DNA of 64,000 nt from CAZTTG01 sp964615935 (lineage in GTDB: Bacteria; Planctomycetota; UBA1135; GCA-002686595), in NCBI GenBank assembly GCA_964615935.1, contig CAZTTG010000011.1:22398-86397 (forward strand), given 5' to 3'. Shown here piece after piece: positions 51,407 to 59,752 of this stretch (within the stretch, counting starts at the first letter, position 1; each line of letters starts with the position of its first letter). The notes under the pieces were generated by a model. It ran no database searches. It was not told the DNA's origin and saw nothing but the letters and a program-made list of their open reading frames with translations. The position numbers and the translations under genes were made by a program.

Positions 51407-51829
51407 TCAGGCGGGAGGGCCGCCCTCTCCCCCGACCTCCTCCACCTCGAGCGCCGACCACGCCTCCAGCAGGGTGGCCAGCACCTTCCGGGCTCCTTCC
51501 AGGGGCTCGATGGCGCGCTCGCCGGCCGCCTCGCCGAGCTGGCTCTCCACGAAGAGGTAGAGCCGCTCGAGGTTGTCGCACAGCTCGGGGGCGCGCTCCC
51601 GCTCCAGGCTCATGCGCAGCTCGCTGACGATGTCCTCGGCGCGGCGGATCCAGAAGAGGAAGTCCGAGGACGGATCGGCCGGGTCCTGTCGGCGGGCGCG
51701 CTCGATGTACCGCAGGGCTCCCTCGTAGAGGAGGCGGACAATCTTGACCGGGGGAGCGGTCTCGATCGAGCGGTCGCGGTAGGTGTTGACGGCGGAGTTG
51801 GGGTCCATGGCGGGGCGGGCTTTCGGCAT
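51407..51829 (-). CDS. fliS: Flagellin chaperone FliS
   Basis: A 140-residue FliS. NSAVNTYRDRSIETAPPVKI and VRLLYEGALRYIERAR match the family start, and the rest is a four-helix bundle. FliS keeps flagellin unfolded in the cytoplasm for export. The ATG at 51829 overlaps the fliD stop as TGATG; an internal ATG at 51808 is an alternative start. Confidence 0.9.
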   Translation of the reverse strand: MPKARPAMDPNSAVNTYRDRSIETAPPVKIVRLLYEGALRYIERARRQDPADPSSDFLFWIRRAEDIVSELRMSLERERAPELCDNLERLYLFVESQLGEAAGERAIEPLEGARKVLATLLEAWSALEVEEVGGEGGPPA

Positions 51830-53301
51830 CAGGAAGAGGAGCCGTAGCTGGGCAGCTGCGAGAGCTGCTGCGTGAGGTAGGCCTGCTGCGCGTTGAGCTG
51901 GGCCATCAGCTGTTCCAGGGCTGTGAAGCGCGCGAGCAGGTTCTGCTCGAGCTTCTCCAGGTAGACCTCGCGGCGCTCGATGGTCTTGTCGAACTCCTCG
52001 ATCTGCGCGCTGAGGGCCGCGGTACGGGAATCGAACAGGCCTTTGATGTCCACCCCGGAGGTGGGATCGGTGAAGGCCGTCATCATGAAGTCGAGGTGCC
52101 GGGCCAGGGTGTCGGCCAGGCCGCTGTCGGCGGTGAGATCGACCAAGTAGTCGGGATCCCCGATCGCCAGCCCGCCGTTGTCGAAGCCGTCGGTGTCCAC
52201 GAAGAGGTCGGCGAAGGCGTCGAGGTCCTCGGCCATCTTCGCGTCCATGGCGGTGTCGTCGACGGACAGGCGCCCGCTGTCGTCCTGGGAGATGCCCACC
52301 AGCCGCAGGGTGCCGAAGCCCAGGGGGTCGTTCTGCACCTGGGCCACGGACTGGGAGAAGAGGACGTTCTGCAGGGTGGAGGTGATGCTGCGCAGCACGG
52401 TGTCGCCGAAGAGCGCGCCGCCGGCCCCGGCGTCCTCGTCGTACTGGCTCTGCGTCTCGATGAAGTCGATGACCGCGTTGTAGGCGTCCACGAACTCGCC
52501 GATCCGGTCCTTGATGCCCTGGGAGTCCACCGCCACCGTGAAGGCGATGGGATCGCCCACGTTGGTGGCCTGCAGGGAGATCGAGACGCCCTCGATCACG
52601 TCGTTGAAGTCGTTGGTGCTGCGGGTGATCTGCAGGCCGTCGATGATGGCCACGGCGTCGCTGGCGGTGGTCAGGGTGGTGGTTCCCCCCAGGCCGGCGA
52701 TGGTGGTGGCGAGGTTGGTGATCTGCTTGTCGGAGCCGGTGTCCTTGCCGGCCAGCACGAGCTGGTGGCTGGGGCTGGCGGCGGTCCCCGAGTTGACGAT
52801 GGTGGCCACCACCTCCCCGCCGGTGGCCTCGTTGATCGCGGCGGCGATCTCGTTCAGGCTGCTGGTGGCCGCGTTGACGGTGATCTGGTAGTTCGTCCCG
52901 CCATAGTCGAAGGAGAGCGTCTCTCCGTCCGACCCGGCCAGGGGCGTGGTGGGATCGGAGACCCCGTCGAAGGCGATCCGGTGGGCGGAGGCCAGGGAGG
53001 TGACCTCCAGGGTGTGCGATCCGGCCGAGGCCGAGCCCGAGGCGCTGAAGGTGGCGATCCCCGTGGTGCTGGCGGAGACCTCGTAGCCCATGAAGGAGGC
53101 AAGGCTCCCCAGCGCCTGGGCCTTGGATTCCAGGTCCTGGACCAGGCCCTTGAGGGTGCCCAGGAGGTCGATCTTCTCCTGGCTCTCGGCCTTGCGCGCC
53201 TCGAGGATGTTGATCGGGACGCGCTCGGCGGAGATCAGGGCGTCGATGATCGCCGCCGAATCGATCCCGCTGGCCAGCCCGCTGAATGAGATGCCGCTCA
53301 T
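51829..53301 (-). CDS. fliD: Flagellar hook-associated protein 2 (filament cap) FliD
   Basis: A 490-residue FliD. The N-terminus SGISFSGLASGIDSAAIIDAL is the family signature, and the C-terminus has the coiled coil (IEEFDKTIERREVYLEKLEQ) and hydrophobic tail of axial proteins. FliD caps the filament and folds incoming flagellin. The ATG at 53301 is clear; the open frame extending upstream is non-coding. A sigma-28-type promoter lies 60 bp upstream. Confidence 0.95.
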   Translation of the reverse strand: MSGISFSGLASGIDSAAIIDALISAERVPINILEARKAESQEKIDLLGTLKGLVQDLESKAQALGSLASFMGYEVSASTTGIATFSASGSASAGSHTLEVTSLASAHRIAFDGVSDPTTPLAGSDGETLSFDYGGTNYQITVNAATSSLNEIAAAINEATGGEVVATIVNSGTAASPSHQLVLAGKDTGSDKQITNLATTIAGLGGTTTLTTASDAVAIIDGLQITRSTNDFNDVIEGVSISLQATNVGDPIAFTVAVDSQGIKDRIGEFVDAYNAVIDFIETQSQYDEDAGAGGALFGDTVLRSITSTLQNVLFSQSVAQVQNDPLGFGTLRLVGISQDDSGRLSVDDTAMDAKMAEDLDAFADLFVDTDGFDNGGLAIGDPDYLVDLTADSGLADTLARHLDFMMTAFTDPTSGVDIKGLFDSRTAALSAQIEEFDKTIERREVYLEKLEQNLLARFTALEQLMAQLNAQQAYLTQQLSQLPSYGSSS

Positions 53302-53362
53302 GGATTCTGCCCCCCGCTCCCCTCGTCGGACGAGGCCCCCACTCCCGATTCGAACCCCCCGG

Positions 53363-53390
53363 TTATCGGAGGCGACAGGGGGGCCCGTTA
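53363..53390 (-). promoter_or_regulatory. Sigma-28-type promoter candidate for fliD
   Basis: On the minus strand TAACG (53386-53390), 16 bp, then CCGATAA (53363-53369); the -10 box matches the flgM promoter exactly and the -35 is TAAAG-like. It lies about 62 bp before the fliD ATG. Confidence 0.55.
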
Positions 53391-53549
53391 GGGCGTTGAG
53401 GGGCTTTCTCGCGGGTTTTTGAGGGATTGGAAGGGGTTTCGCGGGGGGGCGGAAGGGGGTTCCCGGATCGGTGCAGGTCTTTCCCGCCGGGCTCCCGGGG
53501 AGGTGGCGGATCCGGGACGGGATCCGGCCGTCGGGGCCCCGAATTCGAA

Positions 53550-53581
53550 GAGGGCCCCGCCCCCGAAGGGACGGGACCCTC
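53550..53581 (-). terminator. Hairpin downstream of flagellin gene 1
   Basis: GAGGG (from 53550) and CCCTC (to 53581) bound a 14-bp GC-rich stem with a few mismatches and a short GAA-type loop, 70 bp after the flagellin stop. The rest of the 349-bp gap to fliD shows only the sigma-28 candidate. Confidence 0.5.
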
Positions 53582-53650
53582 GAATCATCCATCGGAACCC
53601 TCCGGGCGCGCTGGCCGTCCGCGGAGCTCGTCTCGATACCAGCCGGCGGC

Positions 53651-54469
53651 CTAGCTCAGGAGCTGGAGCGCGAGCTGGGGCTGGACGTTGGCCTGAGCCA
53701 GGACCGAGGTCGCGGCCTGCTGCAGAATCGTGTTTCGGGTCAGGTCCGAGGTCTCGGTCGCGATGTCGACATCGCGGATCCGGCTCTCGGCCGCGGCCAG
53801 GTTCTCGCGCGCGTTGGCGATCCCGGCGCTGGCATGGCCGAGGCGGTTGGTGGCCGCGCCCAGCTCGCCCCGTGAGGTGGTCACGGAGTCGATGGCCGTG
53901 TCCAGCCCGGCCAGGGCCGCGCTGGCATTGGCCTGGGTGCCCACCTCCAGGGTGTCGATCGCCAGGGTGGTGGCGGTGACGTCCTGCAGGGCCACCGCGA
54001 TGACCTCGCCGGAGTTGATGCCCACCTGGATGTTCAGCGAGGCGGTGGTGCCATCGAGGATGTTGACCCCGTTGAAGGTGGTCTGGTCGGCGATCCGATC
54101 GACCTCGGAGATCAACGCCTGGAACTCGGTGTCGATCACGGCACGGTCGGTGTCGGTCACCGTGCCGTTGGCGGACTGAACCGCCAGCTCCCTCATCCGG
54201 GTGAGGATGTTGCTGACCTCCTGAAGGGCGCCCTCGGCGGTCTGGGTCAGGCTGACCCCGTCCTGGGCGTTGCGGCCGGCGACGGTCAGCGAACGGATCT
54301 GGGCGCGCATCCTCTCGGAGATGCCCAGACCCGCCGCGTCATCGGCGGCGGTGGCGATTCGCAGGCCCGAGGACAGGCGCGCGAAGTTCCCCTGCAGCCG
54401 ATTGGTGATGGCTGAGAGGTTCCGCTGCGTCGTCAGGGCGGCGACGTTGGTGTTGACTCGAAGTCCCAT
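53651..54469 (-). CDS. Flagellin paralogue 1
   Basis: A 272-residue flagellin containing only the conserved D0/D1 core: N-terminal GLRVNTNVAALTTQRNLSAI, ADDAAGLGISERMRAQIRSL, and C-terminal DLTRNTILQQAATSVLAQAN ending in Leu-Leu-Ser. The surface domains D2/D3 of longer flagellins are absent. It polymerises into the filament after export by the flagellar system. It is the most divergent in its D1 loop of the three paralogues at 53651, 54882 and 56122. No sigma-28 or sigma-54 promoter is convincing upstream; CATCCAAGGAACG is shared with paralogue 2 as the ribosome-site region. Confidence 0.96.
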   Translation of the reverse strand: MGLRVNTNVAALTTQRNLSAITNRLQGNFARLSSGLRIATAADDAAGLGISERMRAQIRSLTVAGRNAQDGVSLTQTAEGALQEVSNILTRMRELAVQSANGTVTDTDRAVIDTEFQALISEVDRIADQTTFNGVNILDGTTASLNIQVGINSGEVIAVALQDVTATTLAIDTLEVGTQANASAALAGLDTAIDSVTTSRGELGAATNRLGHASAGIANARENLAAAESRIRDVDIATETSDLTRNTILQQAATSVLAQANVQPQLALQLLS

Positions 54470-54804
54470 GGATAGACGTTCCTTGGATGCTTTCCGGTGC
54501 TAGAAAACAGGGGATGGGGAAGCCGGATGACTCTTCCAGCACCCGGGTTGATCCGGACGCACCGCTGGTCTCCGTGGACACGCACGGAGGGTGCGGGCGC
54601 CTTCGCGTCCGAGCCGGGTTGCCCTTCGCCCTATGACGGGCATGGAAAAGAGCGCCATTTCCCGTCGGCAGGCCCCCGAAGGGGTCTCCCATGTGGGAAT
54701 GCCACCTCATCGACGCCGGTATTGGTGGAAATGAACTCAAGTGCGGAATAACGCGTACTTCTCCCAGGCCCCCCGGAAGCGGCCGGTGCAGCCGGGGAAT
54801 GCGT
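54470..54804. other. Gene-free stretch upstream of flagellin 1
   Basis: A 335-bp stretch with no supported gene. It should hold the promoter and leader of flagellin 1, but I see no convincing sigma-28 or sigma-54 boxes on the minus strand. A small TCCCA/TGGGA stem lies near 54690; nothing else stands out. Confidence 0.5.
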
Positions 54805-54835
54805 GAACGCCCCGGGCTCAGGCCTCGGGGCGTTC
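54805..54835 (-). terminator. Perfect hairpin downstream of flagellin gene 2
   Basis: GAACGCCCCG (54805-54814) pairs with CGGGGCGTTC (54826-54835), a 10-bp perfect stem and 11-nt loop, 46 bp after the flagellin 2 stop. No T-run follows. Confidence 0.6.
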
Positions 54836-54881
54836 GTCACGGGAGCTGTCGGGGGCCGCGGGGGCCTCCGAAGCGGGCCAG

Positions 54882-55700
54882 CTAGGTCAGGAGCTGGAGC
54901 GCGAGCTGGCTCTGGGCGTTGGCCTGGGCCAGCACCGCGGTGGCGGCCTGCTGCAGGATGGTGTTGCGGGTCAGGTCGGCCGTCTCCGAGGCCACGTCCA
55001 CGTCGCGGATGCGGCTCTCGGCGGCCGAGAGGTTCTCGCGCACGTTGGCGATGCTGGCGATGGCGCTGGTCAAGCGGTTCTGGGAGGCGCCCAGGTCGCC
55101 CCGCGACTCGCTGACCGAGCCGATGGCGGTGTCCAGACCGGCCAGGGCCGCGCTGGCGTTGGCGGCGGTGTCCACTCCGAGGGCGTCGATCCCCAGGGTG
55201 GTGGCGGTGACGTCCTGCATGGCGAGCGCGACGGTCTCGCCGGCGTTGATGCCGACCTGGATGCTCACCGTGGCCACCGTGCCGTCCAGGATCTGGACCC
55301 CGTTGAAGGTGGTCTGGTCGGCGATCCGATCGACCTCGGAGATCAGGGCCTGGAATTCGGTCTCGATGACCGCGCGGTCGGTGTCGGTCACCGTGCCGTT
55401 GGCGGACTGGACGGCCAGCTCGCGCATCCGGGTGAGGATGTTGCTCACTTCCTGCAGCGCGCCCTCGGCGGTCTGGGTCAGGCTGACCCCGTCCTGGGCG
55501 TTGCGCTGGGTGACGGCGAAGGAGCGGATCTGAGAGCGCATACGCTCGGAGATGCCCAGGCCGGCGGCGTCGTCGGCGGCGGTCGCGATGCGCAGGCCCG
55601 ATGAGAGCCGCGCGTAGTTCCCCTGGAGCCGGTTGGTGATGGCGGCCAGGTTGCGCTGCGCCGAGAGCGAGGCGATGTTGGTGTTGACTCGAAGTCCCAT
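54882..55700 (-). CDS. Flagellin paralogue 2
   Basis: A 272-residue core-only flagellin, same length as its neighbours. The N-terminus is GLRVNTNIASLSAQRNLAAI and the C-terminus TRNTILQQAATAVLAQANAQ then Leu-Leu-Thr. It shares long identical blocks with paralogue 1 (RMRELAVQSANGTVTDTDRA and IADQTTFNGV), pointing to duplication. Ribosome site AAGGAACG precedes the ATG at 55700. It is flanked by hairpins, so it is probably transcribed alone. Confidence 0.96.
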   Translation of the reverse strand: MGLRVNTNIASLSAQRNLAAITNRLQGNYARLSSGLRIATAADDAAGLGISERMRSQIRSFAVTQRNAQDGVSLTQTAEGALQEVSNILTRMRELAVQSANGTVTDTDRAVIETEFQALISEVDRIADQTTFNGVQILDGTVATVSIQVGINAGETVALAMQDVTATTLGIDALGVDTAANASAALAGLDTAIGSVSESRGDLGASQNRLTSAIASIANVRENLSAAESRIRDVDVASETADLTRNTILQQAATAVLAQANAQSQLALQLLT

Positions 55701-55791
55701 TTTCGTTCCTTGGATGGTGCTTGGTTCAAGGGTTGAAACCTTCCCGTGCTCGGGGCCGGCACCGACCGCTCGCTCCGCTTCGTCACCCGAC

Positions 55792-55957
55792 TGGCACGTT
55801 GTCGGGACGCGGTCGTTTCGGTCGCGCCGTCCTCGCTCGAAGCGAGCCCACCTGGCACGTCGGGGCCGACATCTCGAGGGGGGGAAGGTTCGTTCGAAAG
55901 AACGGGCGGCAGGCGGTCTCGATCCGGTCTCCCGGCCTGCCGCGCGGACTGGCACGT
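55792..55957. repeat. Three TGGCACGT copies upstream of flagellin 2
   Basis: TGGCACGT-type octamers occur at 55792, 55853 and 55950 (the first as TGGCACGT, preceded by C), all in plus orientation, with small perfect stems between them (CTCGCT/AGCGAG, CGTTC/GAACG, CGGCAGG/CCTGCCG). The 353-bp gene-free stretch 55701-56053 lies upstream of flagellin 2. The octamer resembles a sigma-54 -24 element but no -12 GC lies at the proper distance and no plus-strand gene follows, so a regulator site is more likely. Confidence 0.4.
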
Positions 55958-56053
55958 TCCGCTGGCGGGCGACCGAAGCCCCACTGGGGCGGTTGGCGTT
56001 GCGACGGACTGACGGTTCCTTGGTGTCGCCCCTTCGTGTGCGGGCGCCGGATC

Positions 56054-56081
56054 GGGGAGGCCACCGGGCGGTGGCCTCCCC
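56054..56081 (-). terminator. Perfect 12-bp hairpin downstream of flagellin gene 3
   Basis: GGGGAGGCCACC (56054-56065) pairs with GGTGGCCTCCCC (56070-56081) around a 4-nt loop, 40 bp after the flagellin 3 stop. The strongest terminator-like hairpin of the region. Confidence 0.65.
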
Positions 56082-56121
56082 ACTCAGCGACCGGCACTCC
56101 TAGAGGCCGTTTGCGTTGGGA

Positions 56122-56940
56122 TTACTGCAGGAGGTTCAGGGCGAGCTGGGGCTGCGCGTTGGCCTGCGCCAGGATCGCCACGGCCGCCTGCTGCATGATC
56201 GTGTTGCGGGTCAGGTCGGCGGTCTCGGTGGCCACATCCACGTCGCGGATGCGGCTCTCGGCCGCCGCCAGGTTCTCCTGCGTGTTGGCGATGCTGATGA
56301 TCGTGCTCGCCAGCCGGTTCTGGACGGCACCCAGGTTCCCCCGATCGGAGGTCACCGAGTCGATGGCCGCGTCCAGACCCGCCATGGCCGCGGTGGCGTT
56401 GGCCGCCGTGTCGACCCCCAGGGCGTCGAGCCCCAGGTTGGAGGCACTGGTGTCCGGCAAGCCGATGGTGATCGTCTCGCCGGCGTTGATGCCCACCTGC
56501 AGGGTCGACGAGGCCGCCGTGCCGTTGAGCAGGACCACGCCGTTGAAGGCGGTGCTCTGCGCGATGCGGTCGACCTCCGAGACCAGGGCTTGGAACTCGG
56601 CGTCGACCACAGCTCGGTCGGTGTCGGTCAGCGTCCCGTTGGCCGATTGGATGGCCAATTCGCGCATTCGCGCCAGGAGGCTGTTCACCTCGCCCAGAGC
56701 GCCTTCGGCGGTCTGGACCAGGCTGATACCGTCCTGCGCGTTGCGCTGCGCCGCTCCGTAGGAGCGGATCTGGGATCGCATTCGTTCCGAGATGCCGAGC
56801 CCGGCTGCGTCATCCGAGGCACCAGCGATGCGCAGCCCGGACGCCAGGCGGCTGTAGTTGCCCTGCAGCCGCATGCTGACGTTGGCGAGATGGCGCTGTG
56901 CCGTCATCGAGGAGATATTGGTGTTGACTCGAAGGCCCAT
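56122..56940 (-). CDS. Flagellin paralogue 3
   Basis: A 272-residue core-only flagellin. N-terminus GLRVNTNISSMTAQRHLANV, C-terminus TRNTIMQQAAVAILAQANAQ and Leu-Leu-Gln. It differs more from the other two in the D1 loop (IAQSTAFNGVVLLNGTAASS) than they do from each other. It lies divergent from the bEBP-like regulator, 198 bp away, and its upstream region holds 10-bp tandem repeats. Flagellin identity is certain; whether all three are in one filament is unknown. Confidence 0.96.
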   Translation of the reverse strand: MGLRVNTNISSMTAQRHLANVSMRLQGNYSRLASGLRIAGASDDAAGLGISERMRSQIRSYGAAQRNAQDGISLVQTAEGALGEVNSLLARMRELAIQSANGTLTDTDRAVVDAEFQALVSEVDRIAQSTAFNGVVLLNGTAASSTLQVGINAGETITIGLPDTSASNLGLDALGVDTAANATAAMAGLDAAIDSVTSDRGNLGAVQNRLASTIISIANTQENLAAAESRIRDVDVATETADLTRNTIMQQAAVAILAQANAQPQLALNLLQ

Positions 56941-56963
56941 GTAAGCCTCCACGGTTTCTAGGG

Positions 56964-57000
56964 TTGTCGGAGTCGCTGAGAGTCGCTGAGAGTCGCTGTG
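56964..57000 (-). promoter_or_regulatory. Tandem 10-bp repeats with a sigma-28-like box upstream of flagellin 3
   Basis: AGTCGCTGAG occurs twice and once with one change at 56971-57000, followed by a decayed copy. On the minus strand the repeats run into CCGACAA (56964-56970), one base off the sigma-28 -10 box, with TCAGC (56985-56989) 14 bp upstream as a possible -35. Weak but positioned 24 bp before the ATG. Confidence 0.35.
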
Positions 57001-57138
57001 AGTTGCGTCCGCCAGGCGCCGCCCGGCGGGCACGCACCAGTTCTCGGACGGCCTCCCGAGGGCATGAGCCGGCGGCGACTTTTCCGCCCGAGCGGCGCGG
57101 GCTCCTTTGCGCCGCGGTCGCGAGCTAGAATCCCACTC

Positions 57139-58476
57139 ATGCCCGCGCGCGTGCTCATCGCCCATCGCGACCCGCAGGCCCTCGAGGAGGTGGCCGCCCT
57201 GTGCCGGGACGCGGGCTACCTCGTGCTCCTGGCCGAGAGCGCGGCCAAGGCCCTCGAGCACGCCCGCCGCGAGGCTCCCGAGCTGGCCCTCCTGGACCAG
57301 GGGCTCCTGGCCGAGGGCGGCCCTGCGGGGCTGGCCCGCCTGGAGGCCGGGGGGGCGGGCCCCTCGGTGGTGGCGCTGGTCGCCTCGGCGAGGGAGGGGG
57401 CCGCGGCCCTGGCCGCCGGGGCCCGTGCCTGGCTGGCCCCCCCCCTGCTGCCCAGGCCCCTGCGCGCCGTGCTGGCCAACGCCCTCGAGGGCCACCGCGT
57501 TCGCCACGAGCGCGATCAGCTCCGGGCCGAGCTCGGCGAGGCCCGCGGAGCGGCGCTGGTCGGGACCTCGACCCCCCTGCGGCACCTCCTGGAGGCCCTC
57601 GGCCGGGTCGCGGCCACCCCCCGCACCACGGTCCTGATCACCGGCGAGCCCGGCTCGGGCCGCGAGGCCGTGGCCCGCGCGATCCACCAGTCCTCGGCCC
57701 GCCGGGTGCGCCCCTTCGCCATGGTCCGCTGCGCCGACGGGGACCGGAAGCGGCTCGAGGCCGAGATGTTCGGGCCCCCCCGGCGCCCCGAGCCGCGACC
57801 CGGCCTCCTCGAGCGGGTCCGCGGCGGAACCCTGTACCTGCACGAGGTGGCCGAGCTGGGGCCGCGCCTGCAGACCCGCCTCGCCGAGCTCCTGGAGGAG
57901 CGCTCCCTGCGGAGCGGCCAGGACGAGCTCGAGTTCGACGTGCGGGTCATCGCCTCCACCTCCCGCGACCTCGCCGGTGGGGTCGAGGAGGGCCGCTTCC
58001 GCGAGGACCTCTACTACCGGCTGAACGTCCTCTCCCTCGCCGTTCCCCCCCTCCGCGAGCGCCGGGAGGACGTCCCCCTCCTGGCCCGGCGGTTCCTCGC
58101 CCAGATCTGCGCCAAGGTCGGCCGGCCCTCGCCCGGCTTCGCCCAGGGCACCCTGGAGCGCCTGACGGCGGAGAGCTGGCCGGGCAACGTGCGGCAGCTC
58201 TGGAACGCGCTGGAGCGAGGGGTGCTCTCGGAGGCCGGCCGCCCCCTGGGACCCGCCGAGCTGGGCCTCCCGGGCGAGGAGCCCCTCCCCCCCGCCGAGG
58301 CCCCCCAGGCCGACAGCCTGCCCCTCTCCGACCGCTCCCTGCGCGCCGTGGAGGAGGCCCTGATCCGGCGCGTCCTCCTGGAGAGCGGGGGCAACCGCTC
58401 CCGGGCGGCTCGCGTGCTGGGGATCAACCGGACGACCCTCTACAACAAGCTGCGGGCCTACGGGATCCGGGGGTAG
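57139..58476 (+). CDS. bEBP-like flagellar regulator lacking GAFTGA, with altered Walker A and B
   Basis: A 445-residue NtrC/FlrC-like protein: receiver-like domain (1-118), AAA+ domain (about 140-365) and Fis-type helix-turn-helix (about 402-443, GGNRSRAARVLGINRTTLYN). The AAA+ core deviates at key sites. Walker A reads GEPGSGRE with Arg175 for the usual Lys, Walker B reads LYLHEV with His235 for Asp, and the segment where GAFTGA should be is PPRRPEPRP (213-221), so the sigma-54-contact loop is deleted. The arginine-finger FREDLYYRLNV and WPGNVRQL remain. The receiver lacks the conserved Lys. It probably binds DNA but may not activate sigma-54 by ATP hydrolysis. TAGAAT 8 bp upstream suggests a leaderless transcript. 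Confidence 0.85.
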   Translation: MPARVLIAHRDPQALEEVAALCRDAGYLVLLAESAAKALEHARREAPELALLDQGLLAEGGPAGLARLEAGGAGPSVVALVASAREGAAALAAGARAWLAPPLLPRPLRAVLANALEGHRVRHERDQLRAELGEARGAALVGTSTPLRHLLEALGRVAATPRTTVLITGEPGSGREAVARAIHQSSARRVRPFAMVRCADGDRKRLEAEMFGPPRRPEPRPGLLERVRGGTLYLHEVAELGPRLQTRLAELLEERSLRSGQDELEFDVRVIASTSRDLAGGVEEGRFREDLYYRLNVLSLAVPPLRERREDVPLLARRFLAQICAKVGRPSPGFAQGTLERLTAESWPGNVRQLWNALERGVLSEAGRPLGPAELGLPGEEPLPPAEAPQADSLPLSDRSLRAVEEALIRRVLLESGGNRSRAARVLGINRTTLYNKLRAYGIRG

Positions 58477-58505
58477 GTCCCGGCCCCGGGGCGCGGGGAC
58501 GGGGC

Positions 58506-58528
58506 GACTGTCGGAAAATTATACAGTC
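58506..58528. promoter_or_regulatory. Inverted repeat, operator candidate
   Basis: GACTGT (58506-58511) and ACAGTC (58523-58528) flank an AT-rich 11-bp centre that includes TATAAT on the minus strand and TATACA on the plus strand. It is in the 301-bp gap between the bEBP-like gene and the receiver-HATPase gene. No other gene signal is seen in the gap. Confidence 0.4.
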
Positions 58529-58777
58529 TGCCCCGGTCGAGCCGCCGGCGTGGCCCCGGGAGGGGGGCCGGGGGTCCCTCGACCTGGAAGATCCTTCCGG
58601 TGGAGCGGGCCCGCCCGTCAAGGAGATCGCGGCGCCTGGACGAAGAGCCTGGACGGCATCGGCCTGACGCCCCCGCGGGACCCCCCCAGCGCGGGGAGCG
58701 AGGCCGGTCCCCCCCATGTACCTGGCCCACTGCGACCCGCCGGGCTCGGCCCCTCCCGCCTCCCCTGGAGACCGACC

Positions 58778-59749
58778 GTGACGAGCGAAACGGTCAAGGT
58801 CCTCCTGGTGGAGGGCGACGAGGCCCTGGCCCTCGACCTGGCCCGCGTCCTGCGGAGCCAGGCCTACGACGTCGCCCTCGCGGGGAGCGCCGGCCGGGCG
58901 CTCGAGATGACGGCCCCCGACGTCGTGGTCTCCGAGCTGGAGCTCGACGACGGCTCGGCCTTCCAGCTCCTGGCCTCCCTGAGGCGCCGGGGAGCGCGGT
59001 GCGGGTCGGTGCTCCTCACCGGGGATCCGACCGTCGACCAGTGCCGGCTGGCCATGCGCCTGGGCGCCTCCGAGCTCCTCCCCAAGCCGGTCCTGGCCGA
59101 GGAGCTGGTGCGGGCGGTGGAGGCGGCCGAGCCCGCGACCGTCGCCTCGACCCGGCGCGCCGCCCCGCGCGGCCTCGATCGCGGCTTCGGCTCGGACGCC
59201 GACTCGATCAAGATCGCCCTGCGCGAGGTCATGGCCTACTGCCTGCGCCTGGGCATCGGCCCCTCGACCCGCGCCCGGGTGGGCACGGCCTGCGCCGAGC
59301 TCTTCGACAACGTCGCGCGGCACGCCTTCGGCGGCGAGCGGGGCGCGCTGCGCGTGAGCGCGCGCCTGGCCGGCCGCGACCTGATGGTGGAGGTCGCCGA
59401 CGAGGGCCTGGGCTTCGATCCGGCTCGCGCCCGCGACCAGCGCGTCTTCGGCGGCCTGCGGCGCGTGGGGGCCCTGGCCGAGGAGCTGCGCGTGGAGTCC
59501 GCCCCCGGCCGGGGTACCGCGGTGCGCGCGCGCTTCGCCACCTGGGGCGCCGTCCTGGACGGGGACGACTGCTTCGACCTCTCCGAGATGGACTGCCTGA
59601 CTCCCCGGCTCGCTCGCAGCCTCATCGAGGACCTGCGGCTGGGCTCCTCGGGGCCGAGCTGTCACCTCTCGCCCGCGCTGGCCGTCGTGGTCGGCCGGCT
59701 GCTCTCCTGCTCCAGCCAGCCCAACCCGCTGCGAAAGCTCGGAACCTGA
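58778..59749 (+). CDS. Receiver domain (Glu in place of phospho-Asp) fused to RsbW-type HATPase
   Basis: A 323-residue protein starting with GTG at 58778 behind GGAG. The receiver (about 5-118) has Glu53 (VVVSELELDDG) where the phosphorylated Asp is expected, while Thr and Lys103 (LLPKPV) are kept, which mimics constant phosphorylation. From about 140 comes a GHKL ATPase of anti-sigma-kinase type: N box ELFDNVARHAF, G1 VADEGLGFDP and a C-terminal GRGTAVRARF. A last segment of about 70 residues is Cys-containing and unknown. Such HATPases bind sigma or anti-sigma-antagonist proteins. It may work with the bEBP-like regulator upstream. Confidence 0.8.
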   Translation: MTSETVKVLLVEGDEALALDLARVLRSQAYDVALAGSAGRALEMTAPDVVVSELELDDGSAFQLLASLRRRGARCGSVLLTGDPTVDQCRLAMRLGASELLPKPVLAEELVRAVEAAEPATVASTRRAAPRGLDRGFGSDADSIKIALREVMAYCLRLGIGPSTRARVGTACAELFDNVARHAFGGERGALRVSARLAGRDLMVEVADEGLGFDPARARDQRVFGGLRRVGALAEELRVESAPGRGTAVRARFATWGAVLDGDDCFDLSEMDCLTPRLARSLIEDLRLGSSGPSCHLSPALAVVVGRLLSCSSQPNPLRKLGT

Positions 59750-59752
59750 CGC

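Noticed and set aside
54470..54560. Sigma-28 promoter for flagellin 1 at CCGGAAA
   Set aside because: The -10 match is only five of seven and no TCAAG/TAAAG box is found 14-16 bp upstream.
55792..55957. Sigma-54 promoters at TGGCACGT boxes
   Set aside because: No -12 GC at the proper 10-bp distance and no plus-strand gene downstream.
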